In this document: positions 55,601-64,000 of the stretch, piece by piece | How the letters are laid out: every line of letters starts with the position of its first letter | How positions within the stretch are numbered: the first letter of the stretch is position 1 | From: Symbiodinium natans | Lineage: Eukaryota; Sar; Dinophyceae; Suessiales; Symbiodiniaceae | Assembly: GCA_905221605.1 (NCBI GenBank) | Contig: CAJNDS010002272.1 | Coordinates: 360,501 to 424,500, forward strand | Reading direction: 5' to 3' | DNA: 64,000 bases | The notes under the pieces: model-generated | What the model was told of the DNA's origin: nothing | Database searches by the model: none | Seen by the model: the letters and a program-made list of their open reading frames with translations, nothing else | Position numbers and translations under genes: made by a program

Positions 55601-58600
55601 GAATCATAGGATGCAGAGGACTCCTAAACCCTAAACCCTAAACCCTAAACCCTAAACCCTAAACCCTAAACCCTAAACCCTAAACCCTAAACCCTAAACC
55701 CTAAACCCTAAACCCTAAACCAGAAACCCTAAACCCTAAACCCTAAACCCTAAACCCTAAACCCTAAACCCTAAACCCTAAACCCTAAACCCTAAACCCT
55801 AAACCCTAAACAAACCCTACACCCTAAGCCCTAAACCCTAAGAGCCCCGAAAGCCCCATAAGAGATGTCGGCGCGAGGTTCCGGCTCTTTGGCGACACCA
55901 TCAACACGGCCGCCCGAATCATGCAGAAGGCTTGGGCATCCCTCCCACAGGGTGCACCTACGGTATGAAACCTTTAGGGTTTAGGGTTTACGGTTTAGGG
56001 TTTAGGGTCTAGGGTTCAGGGTCTAGGGTTTAGGGTTTATAGGTTTTATTTGGGTGGTTTGTAGGGTTTGTTGGGTTTATAGGGTTTTTTGGGTTTAGAA
56101 GGTTTGGGGTTTATGAGGTTTAGGGTTTATGAGGTTTAGGGTTTAGATGGTTTTGGGTTTTCGGTGGTTTTGAGGGCTCAGGTGCTTTGGGGCTTTAGGA
56201 TTCTTCGCTTGGGCTCCCGGAACTATCAGCTCCTTATGGGCCGCTCTTCTCTCCCGGTCTTGGGGGTTTAGGGTTTAGGGTTTAGGGTTTAGGGTTTAGG
56301 GTTTTAAGGCCCGAACCCGCAAGCCCTAAACCCAACCTCGAGATATTTCATAAGCAGAACATTCAACCTCGCTTCGCTGCCTAAACTTTAAAGCCTGAAC
56401 CTTAGCACCACCAGCCAACCCTAAATTCTAAGAAGTACTCAACATACCCCTGGGCACACCCCTTAAAAGAAATCAAGGGGTGTGGCAAAATCCTCCCTCA
56501 TGTTCTCCTTTATAGGTTCAGGGGTATGGGTTTGGGGTATGTTGAATCATTCTTAGAAAAATCAAATACCCAAGGCCCTGGCCACCCTACGCACCCGAAC
56601 CCTCTAATACTCATCAGTCATGAGTCATGTATCATAAACTGTCTAAACCAAAACCCTGAAGAAGAACCTAAAGCGCCCAAACCCCTTTGCTCCCCAAACC
56701 CCATTTACTCCAAGTCTGCGCCAAATCCAAACCCCAACCTCCAAACCCTAAACCCTAAACCAATAAACCCCTAAACCCCTGAAGCCGCCCCCTCCCCCCC
56801 CCCACCCCCCCAACACCCCCAAACCCCAAAATCCCAAAACGCCCCAAGCCCCGAACAAAGATCCCTGATCCCTAATTGCCCTGCCAGGGCCTGCCCGGCG
56901 AGCTCCAGTTTGGCGAGGCTCAGCGCTTCTCCTGTGTAGGGTTTAGTGTTTGGGGTTGGGGTTTAGGGTTTGGGGTTTGGGGTTTGGGGTTTGGGGTTTA
57001 GGGCTTTTAGGGCTTTTAGGGCTTTTAGGGCGTTTTGGGTTTAGGGTCCAGGCTTCTCCAGTTGAGGGCTCTTTTTTGGAGGAGGGCGGGGGGGGAGGGG
57101 GTTAGCGGCCTGGGTTTCTTGGGACAGTTCTAGGGTTCTTGAGCTGAGGTGGAAGTGCATCGAGTTCAGGCTTTTCGGCACGTTTTGGGGGCGAGGGGTG
57201 TTCGAGAAGGCGTAGGATTCGTGTTTAGATTTGTTCCGGGCTCTTCTTGTTCATGTAGGATGCTTTTGGGCGTTTTGACTTCTGGCCTTTGCTTCGTGTT
57301 GATACTATTTGGTATTGTGGTGTGAATAAGGGCTTTGGGCTTGTGGATCGCTTTTGATCTTTTTGGGGTGGGGGGGCTTCAGGCAATGTTGGGGTCATTG
57401 CGGAGTTGGGATTGTGGGGACTTCGGCTTTGGGTAAAAGGGTGAAGGGGTTAAGGTTTTCGGGTAATTTGAGGATTCGGGGCTTTGGCGTCTAGAGCTTT
57501 GTTGCAGGGTTTAGGCTTTAATGTTGGACTCGGTTTAGTACGTAGGGGTCCCCCCCCCCCCCCCAAACAATTTTGGGGTTTTCGGGGATCCTATATAGTG
57601 TGGGCTGGGGTTGTCGTCGTCGTCGTAGTACCAGTAGTACCAGCTTCCTTTTTGGCCTCTCTAAGTTTAAACCAGATCAGCATTTTTTGCCCTTACCGGC
57701 GACCCCGGCCCGGCAAACATCGCATAATTGAGGACCACCCTAAACAATGCCGGGTCCCCTATAAGGTTTCGGAAACATCGCATAATAGTGCCCCCTCTCA
57801 CTAAACCGGGTGCAACATTAGGGCCCAAGGATAGTAGTCGTTCAGAGTTGTGGGCAATCCAACCCCTGTGCACCCTAAACCCTAAACCCTATTAAGCCTC
57901 ATGATACCATGAGCCCCGTGAACCTTAAGCTCTATGAACCATTCAAGAGTCCTGAACTTAAACCCTAAACCCGAAACCGTAAACCGTAAACCCTAAACCG
58001 ACACACTAAATCCTACAGAAATCCTACAGAAATCCTAGACCCTTTGGCCTATCGACCTACGGTGAGGCCACAAAGTCTTGCTTGCCGAAGGGCGCGGCTA
58101 CCTCGGCCTTGGGAGCTTTCACAGGAGTTTCGAGGTTTAGGGTTTAGGGTTTAGGGTTTAGGGTTTAGGGTTTAGGGTTTAGGGTTTAGGGTTTAGGGTT
58201 TAGGGTCTTGTTTCTGGTCTGAGCCAAATATCCTACAACTTGCTATAGGGCTCTAGGGCTGCACACCCTTTGTTTTAACTCTTTCGTGAATCGGGGCTTG
58301 AGCCTTCTGTTTAGGCATGGAGTGCCCTAAACCCCAACCCCCAAACCCTTGTAAGCCCCAACCCCTGAATCCTAAACTCAAGCTATAACAAGGTACCTGA
58401 TACCGTACATCCCAAGCCTGAACGCTAAACCCTGAACTCTGAACCAGCCCTGAACCCTAAACCCTGGACAGAAACCCTGGAACCTAAACCCTCCACTCTA
58501 ACCGTAAACCCTAAGCCCAAACCCCGAATCTCTGAAACCAAGCCCGCAGTCAGGTTTCGGGCTTTGCGGGGGTTTTGGGCCCTGAACCCGAAACCCTAAA

Positions 58601-58711
58601 CCCTAAACCCTGAACCCTGAACCCTGAACCCTGAACCCGAAACCCCCCCAGGTAGCCTATCGCTGGCGCGACAACATTGAGATGAAGGGGAAGGGGAAGG
58701 CCGACCCTTAA
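49613..58711 (+). CDS. class III nucleotidyl cyclase, guanylyl-type core
   Basis: Exons: 49613-49701, 49777-49812, 49989-50038, 50207-about 50302, 50344-50389 (or from 50331), 50697-50725, 51423-51462, 53560-53637, 54052-54075, 54884-54915, 55878-55929, 56888-56935, 58652-58711. Eight junctions are phase-exact. In order they give [44 protein letters not shown]; then [12 protein letters not shown] (first metal-binding strand), [94 protein letters not shown] and [11 protein letters not shown]. The transition-state Asn and Arg (INTAAR) and the guanylyl-type Glu (KIETVG) are present. Oddities are GEE where GD is usual, Arg where guanylyl cyclases have Cys before LFGDT, and no visible GFT segment after VFVDL. 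It should make cGMP or cAMP. Start, end and any membrane part are unknown; the exon at 53429 may also belong. Confidence 0.87.
51323..51412. repeat. telomere-type array, CCCTAAA orientation
   Basis: About 12 units ending ten bases before the acceptor of the cyclase exon at 51423. Confidence 0.95.
51920..52090 (+). CDS. weak open frame
   Basis: After an ACAAG acceptor the frame reads [20 protein letters not shown] and stays open to TGA near 52089. It lies in a cyclase intron and the boundaries are uncertain. Confidence 0.28.
52100..52960. other. repeat-free island with open frames on both strands
   Basis: The minus strand is open over 52139-52480 (starts [17 protein letters not shown]) and the plus strand over 52262-52477 and 52535-52900. 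None shows recognisable motifs. The island lies inside a long cyclase intron, so it might be a decayed transposon or nothing. No terminal repeats were found. Confidence 0.3.
52980..53125. repeat. AT-rich (TATG/TATA)n microsatellite
   Basis: ATATAC/TATATG run of about 145 bp. Confidence 0.9.
53429..53462 (+). CDS. candidate 34-nt cyclase exon
   Basis: Acceptor GTCCATGCAG, 11 codons [11 protein letters not shown] plus G, donor TTTTG|GCTAGC. It falls between YVSAVGV and AAKEILR, where the family has a variable loop. Entry phase fits the GAG|GTCGAG donor at 51462; exit phase to 53560 does not fit directly. Confidence 0.42.
54951..55105. repeat. telomere-type array, CCCTAAA orientation
   Basis: About 20 CCCTAAA units in the intron between cyclase exons 54884-54915 and 55878-55929. 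Confidence 0.95.
55180..55292. mobile_element. introner-like element h
   Basis: Contains GGCTGAGTGGTACCCTCTTG and ends GGTTCCTGGGGCTACCATG; interior AAAAAGGGTACCCTTATCAG is shared with elements c-e. It lies within a cyclase intron. No target duplication is apparent. Confidence 0.7.
55624..55840. repeat. longest telomere-type array, CCCTAAA orientation
   Basis: About 28 near-perfect CCCTAAA units in the last 260 bases of a cyclase intron, 40 bases before the acceptor at 55877. Confidence 0.95.
58136..58205. repeat. telomere-type array, TTTAGGG orientation
   Basis: Ten TTTAGGG units. A GC-rich island just before it (58070-58130, frame [20 protein letters not shown]) may be an exon. Confidence 0.85.
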
Positions 58712-58780
58712 GACCTTAAAGCAAGCCCCCCCTTAGGGTTCAGGGTTTAGGGTTTAGGGTTTAGGGTTTAGGGTTTAGGG

Positions 58781-59205
58781 TTTAGGGGGTTTAGGGTCCC
58801 TCAACCCTTTGGGTTTCAGAAAGGTTTCGGGTTTTAGGGTTTAGGGCATTCCCCAATACCGTCGGCGAACCCGAAGGCCCTCAACTGCACAAGTTGCAGA
58901 TGAGAGTTTGGAGCTTTAGGGCTTAGGGTTTAGGGCTTAGGGCTTAGGGCTTAGGGCTTAGGGCTTAGGGCTTAGGGCTTAGGGCTTAGGGTTTAGGGGG
59001 TTTAGGGTCCCTCAACCCTTTGGGTTTCAGAAAGGTTTCGGGTTTTAGGGTTTAGGGCATTCCCCAATACCGTCGGCGAACCCGAAGGCCCTCAACTGCA
59101 CAAGTTGCAGATGAGAGTTTGGAGCTTTAGGGCTTAGGGTTTAGGGCTTAGGGCTTAGGGCTTAGGGCTTAGGGCTTAGGGCTTAGGGCTTAGGGTTCAG
59201 GGTTT
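58781..59205. repeat. 211-bp tandem duplication with exon-like core
   Basis: Two copies, offset 211 bp (AATACCGTCGGCGAACCCGA at 58855 and 59066), appear identical over the core and end in (TTTAGGGC/TTAGGGC)n runs. The core reads NTVGEPEGPQLHKLQMRVWS in an open frame in both copies, so it may be a duplicated exon. Confidence 0.8.
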
Positions 59206-59756
59206 AGGGTTTCGGGTACTTATAACTCCACTTTAACTGTACTTTCAAGCCCCCTTAGTCCTCCGCGTAGGCGACAAGTAGACTTATATTTGGGGTTATG
59301 AGTACCCCATGAATCTCCAAGTAGCGTGTGACTTTAACTTAGTCTGCAAACCATGAGGGCTTAGGGTATAGGGTTTAGGGTTTAGGGTTTAGGGTTTAGG
59401 GGGGGGTGTAGGGCTTCGGGGCGCACTGTTGTGAGGGGCCCCGGCTGCCGGTAAACCTTCTGCCCCCCCCCCCCCCCCCCTGGCGTGCAAAGCAGGGAGA
59501 GTTCTGAGGACGGACGTTTCAGGGTTTAGGATTAGGGTTTAGGGTTTAGGGTTTAGGGTTTAGGGTTCAGGGTTTAGGATTAGGCCCGGGTGTAAGTTTG
59601 GTGTTCTGGGGCAAGCGGCCTGACATGAATCACAATCCCTCAGAGTACCTGCCAGCCAGAGAAGCCTTGCACCATTCCGCTAAACCCGAAACCCTAAACC
59701 CTAAACTCTAAACCCTAAACCCTAAACCCTAAACCCTTGCCACACCCCGGCCTCAG

Positions 59757-61186
59757 CACCGATTCCCTGGACGTCCCGAGACAGGTGCCAACCTGGCTTC
59801 TCGGGGCGGGGGAAGCAGCTTGCCAGCAGAAGGAGGGTTTAGGGTTTAGGGTTTAGGGTTTAGGGTTTAGGGTTTAGGGTTTAGGGTTGAGGGTTGAGGG
59901 TTGAGGGTTGAGGGTAGTTTGGGAGTTAGGGCTTGGATTTTGTGTGGTATAGGGTAGGACCAGAGACCCTCAGCCGACTCTGTCAGAAATTCGAGGCATC
60001 GCCATCCTCAGGGCCGGCGCCGTCCCCGCCTGGGTCACAGAACTTCGGGTGCAAACCCTAAACCCTAAACCCTAAATCCTAAACCCTCAACCCTAAACCC
60101 TAAACCCTAAACCCTAAACCCTAGAAAAGTTTGGGGGATATTTACAGATTTTCGCTTACTGGGCTTAAGAGAGAAGATTTTTGAATCTTTTTTCAGAGGG
60201 GTTTCAAGGCAACCTGTGGCCTAAGCGGTTTGAGCTTTCGGGTATTGTCGGATGGTTTTAGGGTTTAGGGTAGAGGGTTTAGGGTGTAGGGTTTAGGGTC
60301 AGGGTTTAGGACATGTAGGTCCCCGCATGTTGACCAGACCTTTCTGACCCGCAGTCAGGTCTAGCGTTCCTGGGGCTCATGGTTCAGAAGGTACCCTAAA
60401 CCCTAAACCCTAAACCCGACACCCTAAACCCTAAACCCTAAACCGGTTGAATCCTGAACCCTAAGCCCTGGCTGTCACAGTCATGGCCAGGCACGACTTT
60501 GGGACAGAGGCGACCACGACCATGTACTAAGCGTCAGCTCTAAGCAGATCATCCAGTCTTCGCACGTGATGCCAGACAACGTCAAGTTGCATCATGACGA
60601 TGCTGTACATGATGAGCTTGAACGGAATTTTGCGATATTTCATGATCTCACCCGATGTTATAGTCGTATGATTCCTTCCACCAGCCGTCTAACCCTAAAC
60701 CCGAAACCCGAAACCCCAAACCCTAAACCCTAAACCCTAAACCCTCTGAACCCTAAGCATCCCCGGCAGGCCGCCACCGTCACCGAAGAAGGCTGCCGAG
60801 GCGTCTCCTTGCTCCCAAAGCCAGAAAGGTGCTTAAGAGGGTTTAGGGTTTAGGGTTTAGGGTGCAGGATTTTTCTAGAAAGGAGTTGGAGAGATTTGTG
60901 GCAGAACTGGTAGAGGGCTTGGTACGTTGGGACCCCCAGCTCTCGAATTCGCCACGAAGAACCAGCAAGTAAGGCCGCTCAGGTGGCGTTTAGGGGGCTT
61001 TAGGGTTCAGAGGGTTCAGAGGTTCAGAGGGTTGAGAGGGTTCAGAGGGTTTAGAGAGTTTAGGGTTTAGGGGTTTTCTGAGTCCGAAGCCCCGAACCCA
61101 TGAGCTGGATTTTCCCTCGCAGGCGCGGCGCCGCGTCAGCTTCGCGGAAGATTGCAGGCCGGGCTGTTGATGATGGTTTAATATAG
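59757..61186 (+). CDS. unknown multi-exon gene, ends near 61.19 kb
   Basis: Exons: 59757-about 59832 (TDSLDVPRQVPTWLLGAGEA), 59974-60048 (PTLSEIRGIAILRAGAVPAW, VTELR), 60355-60390 (SGLAFLGLMVQK), 60491-about 60691 (ARLWDRGDHDHVLSVSSKQI, IQSSHVMPDNVKLHHDDAVH, DELERNFAIFHDLTRCYSRM), 60770-60828 (AATVTEEGCRGVSLLPKPE), 60879-60968 (KELERFVAELVEGLVRWDPQ, LSNSPRRTS) and 61123-61186 (RGAASASRKIAGRAVDDGLI, stop). Phases agree at 60048/60355, 60390/60491, 60828/60879 and 60968/61123; a GA donor (AAG|GAGGG) would link the first two exons. The 100-nt intron before 60491 is largely CCCTAAA. An alternative last frame reads ARRRVSFAEDC. Could be the 3' part of the cyclase gene or separate. Not recognised. 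Confidence 0.6.
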
Positions 61187-61300
61187 GGGTCGGAATAATT
61201 TCTACAAGCATTCGAATTCCCTTATGGTCCTTCTGCAATTAGACAATAGCAACCCCTCCCCCAAAAACCGTATTGTGGCTTATGAAGGCCCCTACATTAG
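61182..61300. mobile_element. third small repeat family, TAGGGGTCGGAAT
   Basis: TATAGGGGTCGGAATAATTT...ATTCCCTTATGGTCC...AGGCCCCTACATTA. Relatives lie at 53911-54005 and 34508-34675. Termini are loosely inverted (TAGGGG/CCCCTA). Boundaries approximate. Confidence 0.5.
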
Positions 61301-61324
61301 GGGGGTTGAGGGTGCTGTGTTCAG

Positions 61325-61380
61325 CAACGGAGCCTCCTAAGATGCGTTTTGCCGGCATCGCTGAAAGGCTTGCGCGTTAA
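61325..61380 (+). CDS. candidate terminal exon
   Basis: Acceptor GTGTTCAG, CA plus TEPPKMRFAGIAERLAR and TAA. Short, protein-like, unknown. Confidence 0.45.
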
Positions 61381-61439
61381 AAAGCTGTCTGTAGCAGAAG
61401 GGAGTCAGTAGAAGGGTTGAGGGTTTAGGGTTTCGGGTT

Positions 61440-61695
61440 GAGCATGACGGTTGACCGGGACAGCCTCCAGGACTTCAGGACAGGTTATTGCGTGGTATGG
61501 GTAGTGAGAAGTGCAAGGGAGGCACTGCCATCGTCCAGCTCTACTCGTGTAGTATTGACCTTCATGTGGGGTTTTCCCCAAAATAGGGTACTGTCCCCTT
61601 TTTGGGGTTCCGGAACAAAGTCGAATCTCCTGTCATGGTCAAGACTGAGGCAGCTCCAAGAGATTTCGCAGATGTTTGCGGTTTATAGGGCTTAA
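61440..61695 (+). CDS. weak two- or three-exon gene end
   Basis: Pieces: C plus MTVDRDSLQDFRT (donor ACAG|GTTATT); GGTAIVQLYSCSIDLH after AGTGCAAG; then, beyond a 50-nt insert with GGGTTTTCCCCAAAATAGGG, SNLLSWSRLRQLQEISQMFA ending VYRA and stop. The insert resembles fragments at 33282 and 38640 and could be a very short intron (CAT|GTGGGG...CAAAG|TCG), phase 0/0. Confidence 0.35.
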
Positions 61696-61756
61696 GGTTC
61701 AACCCTAAACCCTAAACCCTAAACCCAAACCCTAAACCCTAAACCCTACGATCCAG

Positions 61757-61807
61757 GTCCTCCGTATCTTCGTCCGAGCGGCCCTCCTTGACAAAGTTCT
61801 GCAATGA
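61757..61807 (+). CDS. candidate terminal exon
   Basis: CCCTAAA array, acceptor CGATCCAG, VLRIFVRAALLDKVLQ and TGA. Amphipathic C terminus; unknown. Confidence 0.48.
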   Translation, partial: VLRIFVRAALLDKVLQ

Positions 61808-61924
61808 GAGCGCTCAGGATCGTCGACTGCATTTTAGAGGAGGGGCCCTTAAAACGGACCTTACATATTTCTGTATTTCGGTGTTGATACAAGGTCGATA
61901 TAGGGGTTATATAGGGGAAGAAGA

Positions 61925-61967
61925 TTTAAGGGTCCCTTCTAGGGGTCCCTCCTTCTACCCCTTTAGC
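61925..61967. repeat. short palindrome shared with 30.4 kb
   Basis: AAGGGTCCCTTCTAGGGGTC followed by CCT, near-identical to 30398-30440 (AAGGGCCCCTTCTAGGGGTC). Part of a small dispersed element. Confidence 0.6.
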
Positions 61968-62310
61968 ATGCAGGCATTGAGGTTTTAATTTTAGGGAGTG
62001 AGGTATCTCAGGTTTCGGCTTGGTGTTCCCATGGCACTTTTGAACACGAACATGGGTTAAGAACACTGAGAAAAAGAGGTTCAAGTTGAGGCGCAAATCC
62101 GATCTTGAATCACCAAAAGCCAGGCAGAAGACACCCGACGCCCTAAGCCCTAAACCCGAAACTAAACCCCCCTGACCTAGAGACCCGTTTCCCTAAACCC
62201 TGAACCCTAATTCCTAAACCATAAACCCTAAACCCTATACACCCTAAACCCTAAACCCCAATTAAGCCGTTAACCCAGGGACCCTTCTCCTTGAGCTCCT
62301 CCCTCTCCAG

Positions 62311-62415
62311 GCCACGAGGACCGCGGAGGACGAAGACTCCGATTCGGCTTCGGCGAATTTGGCGAAGCAGCTTTCCTTGAGGCGGGAAACCCCCCCGCCA
62401 TGTCCACCAATTTAG
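62311..62415 (+). CDS. candidate terminal exon, acidic then basic
   Basis: Strong polypyrimidine tract and acceptor CCCTCTCCAG. The frame reads ATRTAEDEDSDSASANLAKQ, LSLRRETPPPCPPI and TAG. Ser/Asp-rich C-terminal tail; unknown product. Confidence 0.5.
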   Translation, partial: ATRTAEDEDSDSASANLAKQLSLRRETPPPCPPI

Positions 62416-62671
62416 GGGTTTAGGGTTTAGGGTTTAGGATTCAGGGTTTAGGGTTTAGGGTGTAGGGGGTGAGAAGAAATCACGGTTTCTGGGGGTCAAT
62501 CACAACATGCAACCTTCTATAGCCTCATGGAAGCTTTGGTTTTTGCAGAGGGCCCCCAATGAAATCCACCCTAGCTCAACCCCCCCCCCCCTCCCTGTAA
62601 ACCGCAAGCCCTCAAACGGGGTTTGGGACTGGGTTCTTGCTTCTTTACCGGAATCTTGAAACCCTACTTAG

Positions 62672-62820
62672 TCTAGGCCAATTGTTGCCCCTTTTTGTGT
62701 TCTAGGCTCCTTAGAATGTAAGAAAACGAGAAACAAGGGTACTCTTCAAGTTTTGGTTGAATGACCAAAATTCAAGTGATACTAGATTCATCTCATAATG
62801 TGGTTCCTGGGCTACCAAGC
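62672..62820. mobile_element. diverged introner-like element i
   Basis: Right end GTGGTTCCTGGGCTACCAAG matches the family; the left end is strongly diverged (TAGTCTAGGCCAATTGTTGC). Longer than usual. Confidence 0.5.
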
Positions 62821-62964
62821 CTGCAGCTCGAAACTCAGAGTTCAGGGTTTTAGGGCTTAGGGTTTAGGGTTTAGGTTTTTGGCGTGAGCTGCCGCCCCCC
62901 AAAAGACCTGGAGGTCTCCCTGCACTCTCTGCCTCCCAGCCCTACAACCCCCCCCCCCCCCCTT

Positions 62965-63127
62965 CCCCCGGAACAAGAAAGCAAGAATGCTCAGATAGAA
63001 TCCAAAACGATGAATCCCCAACAGTCACGGTCAGGAACCGCGAAACTGCGGAGCCTCGACAGAAGCGCGCCACACAAGCCAGGCGACTGCAACTGGGGAT
63101 TCTGGCGAGGAATTCACGTTGGGGCTT
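62965..63127 (+). CDS. weak candidate exon
   Basis: Open frame EQESKNAQIESKTMNPQQSR, SGTAKLRSLDRSAPHKPG, DCNWGFWRGIHVGA and stop. Composition looks coding; the minus strand is open too. Confidence 0.3.
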
Positions 63128-63199
63128 AATTATGCTTTTCTCGGGCTGATAGGGCATGTCCGCATGCTGGGGCAAGCAGATTATGTAGGGTGTATAAAT

Positions 63200-63325
63200 G
63201 TAATTGAGTACATAAATAAGGTCTTCACATTCAGCAGCCGCTCTCAGTCTCTGGTCATCCTGAGGTCCTGTGTGCGAGGGGCGGTCACCATCAGAGACCC
63301 CCAAGCCTGCCCCAAAAGCCTTCCT
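63200..63325 (+). CDS. candidate exon
   Basis: Open frame NVIEYINKVFTFSSRSQSLV then ILRSCVRGAVTIRD. Boundaries unclear. Confidence 0.35.
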
Positions 63326-63491
63326 GAAGCCCATAACCCTAGGGCTTTGAAACCCATCGCCCTAAACCCTAAACCCCAAACCCGAAACCCTAAACCCTAA
63401 ACCCTAAACCCTAAACCCCAAGCATTGTTTAAACCCAGCTGCCTGGCTTGCTTTTCATCCTTCACCCTGACCCAAAAATCTCCCAATGCAG

Positions 63492-63539
63492 GCCCTCCGC
63501 GGACCAGGCCGGGCGGAAGTATCAGGGGCCAACACCTGA
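63492..63539 (+). CDS. candidate terminal exon
   Basis: Acceptor TCCCAATGCAG, ALRGPGRAEVSGANT and TGA. Confidence 0.38.
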   Translation, partial: ALRGPGRAEVSGANT

Positions 63540-63751
63540 ACTTTAAGCTTTTTAGGCTTCCTTGCTTAGTAGGAATAATAAAGTTTATCCTTTCTTGCCT
63601 TGATTATTGGAGAACTAAGGTGATCCCTACACCCCTCAAAACCTGCCCAAACCTAGAAACTGAGCACCCCTCGGATACTTCTTTATACCATCCTTGGATC
63701 AACCTTCCCCCCCTCCCCCCAAAGCCCGTGTGCTCTTGCAGTTCGCAAGGC

Positions 63752-64000
63752 ATGGCCGTGGAAATTTCGGATGCTACTGGTTGTAAATCGATGCTTCTTT
63801 CTGGAGGCTTTGACATCATGGTGATGCTATTCCGCATGGACAACATGACATGCCCATGGCAGCTTGCGCAACCCAGATCGAAAGCAGGTTCGAGTATTGC
63901 TGGAACTGCATGACGAAGGTCACGCGTGAGGGGCCTTACCAGGTTGCAAAAAGGCAGCTGTTCACGAGGACCGCACACATGCATTGGAGATCTGATACAA
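63752..64000 (+). CDS. candidate exons running off the window
   Basis: Two readings. After the TCTTGCAG acceptor a frame includes VEISDATGCKSMLLSGGFDI, MVMLFRMDNMTCPW up to a possible GCAG|GTTCGA donor. From 63888 after GAAAGCAG the frame FEYCWNCMTKVTREGPYQVA, KRQLFTRTAHMHWRSDT stays open to the edge. The minus strand is also open for part of this, so strand is probable, not certain. Confidence 0.42.

Overview
This is eukaryotic nuclear DNA, most likely from a dinoflagellate or a close relative. The grounds are dispersed TTTAGGG/CCCTAAA telomere-type repeats, very short exons in very long introns, about half of the phase-checked introns starting with GC instead of GT (AG|GC...AG|G), and short palindromic insertions that behave as introns. 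No sequence search was possible, so the taxon is an inference; other TTTAGGG-telomere algae remain possible. Almost all long open frames here are artefacts of repeats whose unit is a multiple of 3; the real coding sequence sits in exons of about 24-200 nt that had to be read by eye from splice sites and reading phase.

Layout. 0-10 kb: orphan + strand exons among telomere-type arrays, with a 2.66-kb fold-back element at 2860-5521. 10.0-15.5 kb: a + strand gene for a METTL21/FAM86-type (methyltransferase family 16) methyltransferase in about nine exons. 15.5-28.4 kb: gene-poor satellite country (CT/GA-rich block 16.7-22.3 kb, 23.1-24.2 kb tandem repeats, 31-bp and CTATTCGAA satellites 24.2-28.4 kb, 87-bp tandem array 26.5-27.3 kb). 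28.9-48 kb: many short genes or gene ends, mostly + strand, a few convincing exons on the minus strand (33 kb and 43.5 kb), and most of the small mobile elements. 48-59 kb: a + strand class III (guanylyl-type) nucleotidyl cyclase whose catalytic core can be assembled across at least eight phase-consistent junctions. 59.7-64 kb: a further multi-exon + strand gene ending near 61.19 kb and several terminal exons, the last running off the window.

The most interesting signal is structural. Coding islands tend to be bounded by CCCTAAA on the left and TTTAGGG on the right, so introns tend to begin with sense TTTAGGG arrays and end with CCCTAAA arrays. Such an intron RNA could fold back on itself and bring its two splice sites together. 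In several places the first telomeric repeat itself supplies the 5' splice site (G|GTTTAGGG). In addition one family of 95-171 bp palindromic elements (termini CTTGGTAGCCCAG) makes 4-bp target duplications; three copies lie inside reading frames, and removing the element plus one duplicate restores the frame exactly, as expected of introners. A second palindromic family (termini TGGGATGTTCC) makes about 10-bp duplications. Together these suggest a genome in which telomeric DNA and tiny transposons are both sources of new introns.
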